Shown here: positions 1 to 5,291 of the stretch, in pieces
Position numbering within the stretch: the first letter of the stretch is position 1
How the letters are laid out: every line of letters starts with the position of its first letter
Origin: an uncultured Pseudomonadales bacterium
Lineage (GTDB): Bacteria > Pseudomonadota > Gammaproteobacteria > Pseudomonadales > Porticoccaceae
Reading direction: 5' to 3'
DNA length: 6,631 nt
Assembly: GCA_905478725.1 (NCBI GenBank)
Contig: CAJQJT010000133.1
Location: 1 to 6,631, forward strand
The notes under the pieces: generated by a model
What the model saw: only the letters and a program-made list of their open reading frames with translations
Databases searched by the model: none
Told to the model about the DNA's origin: nothing
Position numbers and translations under genes: made by a program

Positions 1-1227
1 CACCACAATGGCATTATCGATAAGCAGGCCTAAGGAAATAATCAAGCCGGTGACCGACATTTGATGTAACGGAATATCTAATACCTGCATACCCACCAGC
101 ACCATACTGGCGGAAAGGGGTAGGGCGATACCCACGGTTAGCGCAGAGCGAATGCCCATCAGCCAAATTAGCACCAGCAGTACAATGATCAATGCGAAGA
201 TCAGGTTGTTGGCTAGAGAGTTCATGCGTTGGTCGGTATAGATATTCTGCGAATAGACCGTTTCTAAGCCAATTGAATGGGGTAAGTTAGCTTGGAATTT
301 TTCGACAAGGGCATTGGCGTTGCGGGTCCAATTCTCAATTTGTAAACCGCCCTGCATTTTTGCGTTGACAAAAATCACCTGCTCGGTGCCATGAAAAGCC
401 AATGAACGAGGCGGGTCTAATTGCGTTTTACGCACAGTGGCTAGATCTGAAACTCGCAGGGTGCTGCCGTTTTGACCCATCACTAAGGGTATGCTGGCTA
501 TGCGCTCAACGGAATCCAGCTCAGCCTCTACGCCTACCAGAATATCATTGCCACCCGCGCGTAGTCTGCCGGAGGCAATTTTGGTATCTGCCGCGCCGAT
601 GCGCTGGGCAATAAAGGCGGCAGATACGCCACTGGCCACCATGCGATTGGGGTCGAGGGAAACGACAATCTCTTCTTCAGCTTCGCCCCAAGACTCGGCT
701 TTTTCGGTGCCGGACATATTGGCTAGCTGTAATCTTAAGGATTCTGCCAATCTCGAGAGGATGCTCATTTCAATGTCTGAGCTATGTCGCCAACTCAGGG
801 CAATAATGATTGTCGAGGCAACCGGCTGTACAATTCTCAGGTCAGGCGCCACAGTGCCTCTGGGCAATGTGGCTTGCATTGCGCCCAATTGGTCACGTAC
901 CTCAGACCAAACATTTTGTGTATCTTCTGGGCTGACCCGCTCGAGGAGTTCAATGGAGATGACCGATATACCCGACTTGGAGGTAGACTCGATTTCTTTG
1001 ATTTCTGGGATTTCTCTCAGGCTTGTCTCTAGGGGTTCGCTAACCAACGACTCCATTCTGGCAGCAGATGCTCCGGGCAAAAAAGTGTTCACCTGAGCAT
1101 AGCGCTCGGCCATGGTGGGGTCTTCTTGGCGCGCTAGACCTAGGAAAGAAACGCCGCCCAAAACAATAATAAACAGCATAAACAATGCTGTTAAACGTGG
1201 ATTGGAATAAAAGCTATCTGCCTGCAT
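1..1227 (-). CDS. RND efflux transporter permease, N-terminal 409 residues (cut by left window edge)
   Basis: Inner-membrane proton-driven pump subunit of a tripartite RND efflux system, of the AcrB-like HAE type. I translated it by hand: the frame is open from the ATG at 1227 to base 1, giving 409 codons with no stop, so the gene continues beyond the window; family members are about 1,000-1,050 residues. Visible parts are TM1 at about residues 11-31, a family-typical RQEDP motif at 33-37, the periplasmic pore region at about 38-335, then TM2 at about 341-358, TM3 at 363-383 and the start of TM4 (GLLIDNAIVV, 400-409). TM4 carries the proton-relay aspartate D404; the second AcrB aspartate position is N405, a variant I believe occurs in other RND pumps. 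The start overlaps the adaptor's end by 14 bases, suggesting translational coupling; only a weak ribosome site (GAGC) precedes it. The substrate cannot be inferred. Confidence 0.93.
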   Translation of the reverse strand, partial: MQADSFYSNPRLTALFMLFIIVLGGVSFLGLARQEDPTMAERYAQVNTFLPGASAARMESLVSEPLETSLREIPEIKEIESTSKSGISVISIELLERVSPEDTQNVWSEVRDQLGAMQATLPRGTVAPDLRIVQPVASTIIIALSWRHSSDIEMSILSRLAESLRLQLANMSGTEKAESWGEAEEEIVVSLDPNRMVASGVSAAFIAQRIGAADTKIASGRLRAGGNDILVGVEAELDSVERIASIPLVMGQNGSTLRVSDLATVRKTQLDPPRSLAFHGTEQVIFVNAKMQGGLQIENWTRNANALVEKFQANLPHSIGLETVYSQNIYTDQRMNSLANNLIFALIIVLLVLIWLMGIRSALTVGIALPLSASMVLVGMQVLDIPLHQMSVTGLIISLGLLIDNAIVV

Positions 1228-2554
1228 TTGCTTGCTCGTTTGCGCTCTCGGTTACGGGGTGGTTGAGGCTCTTCTTTACGGGATGGTTGAGACTCTTCTT
1301 TACGGGATGGTTGAGACTCTCGGTTACGGGGTGGTTGAGGCTCTCTGTTACAGGATCGTTGAGACCCTTCTTTACGCGCTCGTTGAGACCCTTCTTTACG
1401 CGCTCGTTGAGACTCTTGTTCGTTCTTTCGGCGATGTTCTCTTCGGCTCTCAGAGGTAACACAGCTTGTCCCGGCACTATGCGTTGCACTCCGCTGTTAA
1501 CCACGCGGTCCCTGTCTGAGAGCAGGCCGCGGACATAGGCTCTTGAGGCTTCGTTATGAATCACCTCGACCAATCGACGTTCGATTATGTTTTCGGCATT
1601 GACCAGATACACCGCCCACAAACCGCGGTCGCTGGCAGTGAGTGCACTAATCGGCAGCCAGAAGCCGGGTGCCTGTACCCGTTGTTCTAGTAATAATTCA
1701 ACCACTGCGCCAATAGGAATAATGCCATCGCTTATTTTGAACACTGCATTAAGGGTCCGGGTACTTGGGTCTACTTCTGGAGAAATAGCCACTAGACGAG
1801 CGGGCTGTACTTTGCCATCCCAGCTGAGGTTGTACATGTCACCAATGGTTAGGCTGGCTAGACTCCTGCTAGGCACGCCAATATGGGCTTTGATGGGCCC
1901 CAGTTCGATCAGTTTAAGTGCTGGTGTGCCACCGAGTATTTGCGTGCCTTCATCCATATAACGTGACTGTATTATGCCGTCGAAGGGTGCCTTTATGGCC
2001 GCTTCAGCCAGTGCGATTTTGTCCGCGCTGGTCGCCGCTAACGCGCGCTTTACATTGGCTTGAGCAACCTGCTCTTGTGCTTGCTTGGTTTGGACACTGA
2101 GCTGTGCTTCGTCATAAATTTGCTTGGAAATATTGCCCTGTTCAAGCAGGGTGCGAAAACGTTGTTCAGTCTTTGCAGCCAACTGAGCTTCGGCTTTGGC
2201 AGCGCTGAGGTTGGCTTGGGCAAGGGCTGTGTTGGCTTCGGCTTGATTAAGGTTAGACGCCAGTGTGCGACTGTCTAGGCGCGCTAGTACCTGGTCTTTT
2301 TGTACTACATCTCCGATGTCCACCAGTACTTGAGCAATTTCCCCACCGCGTTTAAAACCCAGTTCAGAACTGCGTGAGGCTAAGGTTTTGCCAGCATAGA
2401 GACGCTCGCTGGCAAAGCTCGCTTGGCGCTCGACGTTGATATAGGAAACGGTTAAATCGGCAGTGGCGTTTGCTGATGTAAACAATAGCCACGCACAGAG
2501 CGTGGCCGCTAATGCGCGGGGTGTGCTTCCTATGGACAGGCGGTTATGGCTCAT
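1214..2554 (-). CDS. RND efflux periplasmic adaptor (membrane fusion protein) with C-terminal octapeptide repeats
   Basis: Links the RND permease to an outer-membrane channel across the periplasm. I place the start at the ATG at 2552-2554 (446 residues). A Sec signal peptide begins there (MSHNRLSIG, hydrophobic ATLCAWLLFT, likely cleavage after an A-x-A near ANATA), and an AAAGGA ribosome site lies 12 bases upstream. The upstream in-frame ATG at 2612-2614 would add 20 residues before the signal peptide and lies inside the putative operator. There is no lipobox, so a lipoprotein is unlikely. Numbering from that upstream ATG: first lipoyl half about 86-114, alpha-hairpin rich in Ala, Gln and Lys about 116-205, second lipoyl half about 205-238 (IKAPFDGII), beta-barrel about 240-310, and membrane-proximal domain about 315-388 ending RIVPGQAV. 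Family members usually end soon after this motif. Here about 75 charged residues follow, including seven octapeptide repeats (402-457). The function of that tail is unknown. Confidence 0.93.
   Translation of the reverse strand: MSHNRLSIGSTPRALAATLCAWLLFTSANATADLTVSYINVERQASFASERLYAGKTLASRSSELGFKRGGEIAQVLVDIGDVVQKDQVLARLDSRTLASNLNQAEANTALAQANLSAAKAEAQLAAKTEQRFRTLLEQGNISKQIYDEAQLSVQTKQAQEQVAQANVKRALAATSADKIALAEAAIKAPFDGIIQSRYMDEGTQILGGTPALKLIELGPIKAHIGVPSRSLASLTIGDMYNLSWDGKVQPARLVAISPEVDPSTRTLNAVFKISDGIIPIGAVVELLLEQRVQAPGFWLPISALTASDRGLWAVYLVNAENIIERRLVEVIHNEASRAYVRGLLSDRDRVVNSGVQRIVPGQAVLPLRAEENIAERTNKSLNERVKKGLNERVKKGLNDPVTESLNHPVTESLNHPVKKSLNHPVKKSLNHPVTESANEQANAGR
1244..1411 (-). repeat. 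Seven in-frame 24-base tandem repeats in the adaptor C-terminus
   Basis: Seven consecutive 24-base units encode an octapeptide of consensus LN[H/E/D][P/R]V[K/T][K/E][S/G]. In coding order the units are LNERVKKG twice, LNDPVTES, LNHPVTES, LNHPVKKS twice and LNHPVTES. The two units at 1364-1387 and 1388-1411 are identical in DNA. Those at 1268-1291 and 1292-1315 differ at one base, which suggests recent duplication. The preceding octapeptide IAERTNKS (1412-1435) looks like a diverged eighth unit or the ancestor. Because the unit is a multiple of three, copy-number change would keep the frame. The array ends 17 bases before the permease ATG. The plus strand across it is also open, but only as a by-product of the repeat. 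Confidence 0.96.
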
Positions 2555-2566
2555 GTGGTTGTCGAG

Positions 2567-2572
2567 TCCTTT
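2567..2572 (-). promoter_or_regulatory. Ribosome binding site supporting the adaptor start at 2554
   Basis: On the minus strand AAAGGA lies 12 bases before the ATG at 2552-2554. The spacing is a little long. No comparable site precedes the alternative ATG at 2612-2614, and the signal peptide begins at the downstream start, so the two lines of evidence agree. Confidence 0.5.
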
Positions 2573-2608
2573 ACTGATTGGCTTTAAAGATAACTGAATG
2601 CACTTTAA

Positions 2609-2635
2609 GTACATGTAATCACTGCTTACATGTAC
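2609..2635. promoter_or_regulatory. Putative TetR-family operator, 27-base palindrome
   Basis: Perfect 10-base inverted arms, GTACATGTAA and TTACATGTAC, flank a 7-base centre (TCACTGC) that is itself nearly symmetric: 12 of 13 base pairs match across the whole dyad. It lies between the divergent adaptor and TetR-type genes. Size and symmetry fit operators of AcrR-like repressors in general. Repression of the efflux operon and autorepression of the regulator are inferred from position. The dyad contains the ATG at 2612-2614, which argues against that codon as the adaptor start. Confidence 0.8.
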
Positions 2636-2661
2636 AATAGTGCCAAATTACATATTGCGAA
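2634..2661 (-). promoter_or_regulatory. Candidate promoter for the efflux operon
   Basis: Read on the minus strand: a -35-like TTCGCA (2656-2661), a 16-base spacer and a -10-like TATTGT (2634-2639), each four of six to the sigma-70 consensus. Transcription would begin near 2627, inside the palindrome, so a bound repressor would block it. On the plus strand an overlapping TACAAT (2633-2638, five of six) could be the -10 of the regulator gene, but I see no good -35 for it. Prediction by eye only. Confidence 0.35.
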
Positions 2662-2714
2662 GCAATGAAAAAATTGGTCATTGTTTTAAATTTGGTAGAT
2701 GATTCACTGATCTA

Positions 2715-3419
2715 ATGCTGGCAAACGAAATTGACAAAACCATGACTTCATCCATTTCTGCTGATAAGGCAAGTGAACCTAGCAAGGGCACCTACCATCA
2801 TGGCGAGCTACGCGAACTCTTGATGGGCTTGGCCTTAGCGCGCATAGCCATTGATGGGACTGAAAAATTCAGTCTGCGCGCACTTGCCCGTGAGGCGAAT
2901 GTTTCTCCCACTGCACCGTTTCGCCATTTCATCAATAAGCATGCGTTGTTTGCCGCCTTAGCGACCGAAGGATTTGAGCAGTTAGGCGAGAGGGTAACTG
3001 CGGTTGCTCAGTCCTCAGAGTCTGTGGACCAGCGGTTGTTGGCCGCTGCCATGACCTATATAGAATTCGCCCAGAATAACCCCGTTGCCTACCAGTTAAT
3101 GTTTGGCGCAATTTTGGGTGATTTCTCCGAATTTGAGGGGTTGGGTGCTGCAGCATCCGGCGCCTATGAAGTCTTAGATAAACTGCTGGTTGAGGTGGTG
3201 GAGGCAAAGCAATTGCATTTTGATGAGCTGGTGTTGGGCGGTTTAATTTGGTCCGCCATTCACGGCATTGCCTCTCTTAGACTTAACTTCGCCCAACAAG
3301 ATACATCGAAAAAAAAACCGCTAGAACTGAGGCCGAGCCAAGCAATTTTTGCCATGACTGAGGACCTGGAGGCTAATTTGAAAATAATGATTGATGGGCT
3401 GCTGAGCCAGTCGTCTTAA
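2715..3419 (+). CDS. TetR/AcrR-family transcriptional regulator with WHG-like C-terminal domain
   Basis: Ligand-responsive DNA-binding repressor of 234 residues, within the usual TetR range. The N-terminal helix-turn-helix domain spans about residues 26-86: YHHGELR, then FSLRALAREANVSPTAPFRHF (52-72) with the conserved recognition-helix and F-x-H-F pattern, then NKHALFAALA. The C-terminal ligand and dimer domain contains WSAIHGIASL (179-188), the signature of the WHG type (TetR_C_33-like). The first ATG in frame after a stop at 2700-2702 is at 2715. Another at 2742 (residue 10) would remove part of a low-complexity leader; neither has a clear ribosome site, so the start is uncertain. Divergent from the efflux operon, with a palindrome between them, it is most simply the local repressor of that pump; control of the downstream oxygenase is possible but unsupported. 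A run of nine A bases lies at codons 199-201. Confidence 0.93.
   Translation: MLANEIDKTMTSSISADKASEPSKGTYHHGELRELLMGLALARIAIDGTEKFSLRALAREANVSPTAPFRHFINKHALFAALATEGFEQLGERVTAVAQSSESVDQRLLAAAMTYIEFAQNNPVAYQLMFGAILGDFSEFEGLGAAASGAYEVLDKLLVEVVEAKQLHFDELVLGGLIWSAIHGIASLRLNFAQQDTSKKKPLELRPSQAIFAMTEDLEANLKIMIDGLLSQSS
3309..3317 (+). repeat. Nine-adenine homopolymer inside the repressor gene
   Basis: Nine A bases form three Lys codons (residues 199-201) after Ser198 and before Pro202. A one-base slip would change or cut off the last 30 or so residues, after the WHG motif. Such a run is prone to replication or transcriptional slippage, but also to sequencing error. The frame is intact as given. Confidence 0.9.
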
Positions 3420-3437
3420 AGCGCTAACCAATAAACA

Positions 3438-3450
3438 GCCTGACCCAGGC
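3438..3450 (+). terminator. Weak hairpin after the TetR gene
   Basis: GCCTG and CAGGC pair around a 3-base loop, 18 bases after the TetR stop codon. The following sequence, AGTATTTAAA, is AT-rich but lacks a proper T tract, so this is at best a weak intrinsic terminator. Confidence 0.25.
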
Positions 3451-3466
3451 AGTATTTAAAAAATCA

Positions 3467-3504
3467 TTGTCATAGATTTATAAACTTAGGATATAGATCC
3501 TTAG
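3467..3504 (+). promoter_or_regulatory. Candidate promoter with overlapping dyad upstream of the Rieske oxygenase
   Basis: TTGTCA (3467-3472) matches five of six bases of a sigma-70 -35 box. A possible -10 is GATATA at 17 bases or TATAGA at 19 bases; neither is strong. The -10 area lies in an imperfect inverted repeat at 3485-3504, CTTAGGAT and ATCCTTAG around ATAG, with one mismatched pair per arm. This could be a regulator site. It shares no obvious sequence with the 2609-2635 palindrome. Confidence 0.3.
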
Positions 3505-3538
3505 ATTAACCAAAGAGGTTGAAAAGAGACGGAAGATC

Positions 3539-3556
3539 TTTTACTTTAAAGTAAAA
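3539..3556. promoter_or_regulatory. Perfect 18-base AT-rich palindrome before the Rieske gene
   Basis: TTTTACTTT is followed directly by its exact reverse complement AAAGTAAAA, with no spacer. It ends 19 bases before the ATG and just ahead of the ribosome site, so it would lie in the 5' leader if the upstream promoter is real. It may bind a regulator or form a weak mRNA hairpin. Symmetric AT-rich tracts also arise by chance, so the role is uncertain. Confidence 0.5.
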
Positions 3557-3575
3557 AATAAGAGCAGGTTACGCA

Positions 3576-4751
3576 ATGTCCTCTTCAATACCCTCTTCAA
3601 TACCCTCGTCCAAGCGCTCTAATGACCGCATCTCAAGTACCTCACTATTAAACGACCAACAGGCCATTGAGCGAATTTTCACCCATATAGATAATGGCAC
3701 AACTGATCTTGGCGATACGCTGTGGCGGGAACCTGTAGAACACTATCATTGCCAAGAACGATTTGATGCTGAGATGGTAATGCTGCGCAGTCGGCCAGTA
3801 CCTTTCTGCCCCTCGGCAGCAATACCGGATAAAGGCAGTTATATCGCCCGCCAATCCGCTGGTACTCCTCTGGTAGTGGTTCGCGGCAAAGATGGCCAGG
3901 TGCGCGCCTTTATCAATGCCTGTCGTCATCGCGGTATGCAGGTAGCCAGCGGCAGCGGTTGTTCCCGTGCCTTTGTCTGCCCCTACCATGCATGGATTTA
4001 TAACCTTGATGGCAAGCTTAAAGCTATTCCAGGTCAGGAGGGGTTTCCCGACCTAGATCCTGAAGAGCATGGTTTGGTGGAGGTCAGTGCCTGTGAAAAA
4101 GGCGGCATGGTCTATGTAATGCAGGAGGGGACCATCAGTCCGGAGATGCTCGAAAACGCGCTCGATTATTTCACTCCGGAGCAGGAGCTATTTCAGCAGT
4201 CCGAACTGACCGACCAGATGAATTGGAAGTTGATAACCGAAACCCTGTTAGAGGGTTACCATATTAAGTCGCTGCATCGAAAAACCTTTTACCCCTATGG
4301 TTTAGATAATGTCAATTTAGTCGAGACGTACGGTGCCAATGCCCGGGTGACCTTTCCTTTTCGGCGCATCGAAAAGCTCAGAGATGTTGCACCAGCAGAG
4401 CGTAAAGCCGAAGGTATGCTCACCTCGGTCTATCATGTTTTCCCCAATGCCAGTGTCTCGGTACTGTCCAAGCACTCGAATCTGACAATTATGGAACCGC
4501 TTAGCCCCAATAGCACCCAGATGGTGACCTACCTAATGACCAGCAGGCTGGCTGAGGAAAACTCTATCTCCCTTGAAGAGGCCGAAAGAGACGCTCTGTT
4601 TGTCAATGAATCTGGCCAGGATGAAGATCGAGAGGCTGCCTGTTTAATTCAGCAGACAGTAACCACTAAAGCTAATACCCACTTAACCTTTGGCTATTTT
4701 GAAAAGGCGATTGTTAATTTTCATCAGCATTTGACGAAGAGTCTGGATTAA
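3576..4751 (+). CDS. Rieske non-haem iron oxygenase, alpha (catalytic) subunit
   Basis: Cytoplasmic oxygenase of 391 residues that activates O2 with electrons from a partner reductase. The Rieske domain lies at about residues 75-180. C116-x-H118 and C135-x-x-H138, 16 residues apart, bind the 2Fe-2S cluster. The catalytic domain has NWK (216-218) and EGYH-x4-H, giving mononuclear iron ligands H229 and H234; D351 is the probable third ligand, with Q359 eight residues later as in relatives. Where naphthalene dioxygenase has the bridging Asp205, this protein has E226, as reported for the carnitine monooxygenase CntA and, I believe, related quaternary-amine enzymes. The substrate is nonetheless unknown. 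The start is supported by GCAGG seven bases upstream. The first 20 or so residues are Ser-rich and contain a 12-base repeat. No beta subunit, ferredoxin or reductase gene adjoins it; the DoxX gene follows after 114 bases. Hydroxylation or N-dealkylation would be typical family reactions. Confidence 0.93.
   Translation: MSSSIPSSIPSSKRSNDRISSTSLLNDQQAIERIFTHIDNGTTDLGDTLWREPVEHYHCQERFDAEMVMLRSRPVPFCPSAAIPDKGSYIARQSAGTPLVVVRGKDGQVRAFINACRHRGMQVASGSGCSRAFVCPYHAWIYNLDGKLKAIPGQEGFPDLDPEEHGLVEVSACEKGGMVYVMQEGTISPEMLENALDYFTPEQELFQQSELTDQMNWKLITETLLEGYHIKSLHRKTFYPYGLDNVNLVETYGANARVTFPFRRIEKLRDVAPAERKAEGMLTSVYHVFPNASVSVLSKHSNLTIMEPLSPNSTQMVTYLMTSRLAEENSISLEEAERDALFVNESGQDEDREAACLIQQTVTTKANTHLTFGYFEKAIVNFHQHLTKSLD
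3582..3605 (+). repeat. 12-base tandem duplication at the start of the Rieske gene
   Basis: Two exact copies of TCTTCAATACCC, followed by a partial third (TCGTC), encode Ser-Ser-Ile-Pro repeats at residues 3-10. The segment precedes the folded domain and is probably disordered. The duplication preserves the frame. Confidence 0.9.
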
Positions 4752-4767
4752 GAGTCTGGATTAAGAG
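4737..4767 (+). repeat. 13-base tandem repeat spanning the Rieske stop codon
   Basis: AAGAGTCTGGATT occurs at 4737-4749 and again at 4750-4762, followed by a partial third copy (AAGAG). The TAA stop at 4749-4751 sits at the first junction, and the second copy repeats it at 4762-4764 in a different frame. Thirteen is not a multiple of three, so the extra copy probably remained harmless because it falls after the stop. Confidence 0.92.
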
Positions 4768-4805
4768 CCTTGGTGAAATGGTAGGGCCTAATAAAACAGT
4801 CCTAT

Positions 4806-4825
4806 AGCAGTGTAATTACTATGCT
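4806..4825. promoter_or_regulatory. Imperfect dyad upstream of the DoxX gene
   Basis: A 20-base inverted repeat with a perfect GTAATTAC core (4812-4819), two mismatched pairs and outer arms AGCA and TGCT: eight of ten pairs match. It lies 40 bases before the DoxX ATG. It could be an operator or a mRNA hairpin between the two genes. No T tract follows, so it is not a convincing terminator. Confidence 0.35.
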
Positions 4826-4865
4826 GGCGCAAACTAAAATAACAATAAAATAAAAGGTACAGAGC

Positions 4866-5264
4866 ATGAAGTTAGCATTAACACATACGGGTCGTTGCTT
4901 ACTGGCATTCTATTTTCTGTTGCCGGGCGTGATGAAGTTTGTCCAATGGGACATGCATGTGGCGCTTATGGAAACCCATGGCATGATCATGGTGCCGGTA
5001 TTACTGGCTATTGCCGGCGTCGCTCAAGTTGGGGCGAGCATTTGTCTTTTCTTGAATAAACAGGTTGTGGTCTGCGCCCTGGGTTTGGCTGCGATGGTGT
5101 TACTGATCAACCTCAATCTACATGACTTTTGGAATGCGTATGAGGGTGTTGATGCTAAACATGAAACTCAGAATTTCTTCAAAAATATGGGTATATTCGC
5201 AGGCCTATTGCTCTTAGCCGCGATCAATATGGACCAGTCTAGTAGTGCACAGGAAGACAAATAA
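4866..5264 (+). CDS. DoxX-family small integral membrane protein
   Basis: Inner-membrane protein of 132 residues, a usual length for the family. Four membrane segments are visible: about 8-24 (GRCLLAFYFLLPGVMKF, which holds the family's typical G-R-x-L-L and G-x-x-K-F pattern), 41-63, 67-85 and 105-121. Between TM3 and TM4 is a polar loop with HDFWN (86-90), followed by NFFKN (103-107), also typical of DoxX proteins. A good ribosome site, AAAAGG, lies eight bases before the ATG. DoxX homologues have been linked to quinone-related electron transfer and oxidative-stress roles in some organisms, but most, including this one, have no proven reaction. It follows the Rieske gene on the same strand after 114 bases, so joint transcription is possible, though the dyad at 4806-4825 could mark separate control. 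It converges with dgoD. Confidence 0.88.
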   Translation: MKLALTHTGRCLLAFYFLLPGVMKFVQWDMHVALMETHGMIMVPVLLAIAGVAQVGASICLFLNKQVVVCALGLAAMVLLINLNLHDFWNAYEGVDAKHETQNFFKNMGIFAGLLLLAAINMDQSSSAQEDK

Positions 5265-5278
5265 ACTCTAGCGAGTTT
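5263..5278. terminator. Candidate terminator hairpin between the convergent DoxX and dgoD genes
   Basis: AAACTC and GAGTTT form a 6-base stem around TAGC, beginning inside the DoxX stop codon, with one further T after the stem. On the minus strand the same structure could serve dgoD. The stem is short and AT-rich, so it is a weak candidate. Confidence 0.35.
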
Positions 5279-5291
5279 TACATAAGGGTGC

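Noticed and set aside
491..1096. 201-codon open frame on the plus strand
   Set aside because: It lies antisense to the RND permease, whose minus-strand translation shows clear family motifs and membrane segments. The plus-strand product has no recognisable domain.
1244..1411. Possible CRISPR array
   Set aside because: The units are contiguous 24-base repeats with no unique spacers, are in frame with the adaptor protein, and no cas gene is nearby.
1185..1538. Plus-strand open frames encoding Trp-Leu-Arg-rich repeats
   Set aside because: The repetitive product is the reverse-strand reading of the 24-base repeats in the adaptor gene. There is no ribosome site or independent support.
2932..3207. 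91-codon minus-strand open frame inside the TetR gene
   Set aside because: It is a shadow of the strongly supported repressor and gives a low-complexity Arg/Pro/Gln-rich product without motifs.
3485..3556. A second copy of the pump operator upstream of the oxygenase
   Set aside because: Neither dyad here shares the TACATGTA core of the 2609-2635 palindrome, so common control by the same repressor is not supported by sequence.
3648..3989. 113-codon minus-strand open frame inside the Rieske gene
   Set aside because: It is antisense to the Rieske domain coding sequence, with no ribosome site or recognisable family.
4752..4865. A hidden small gene, such as an oxygenase beta subunit or ferredoxin, between the Rieske and DoxX genes
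   Set aside because: The spacer is only 114 bases and no open frame of useful length or Cys motif was seen.
2715..5264. A single operon or toxin-degradation island joining repressor, oxygenase and DoxX
   Set aside because: The 156-base spacer after the repressor has its own promoter-like and dyad elements, and no shared operator was found. Co-regulation remains possible but unsupported.
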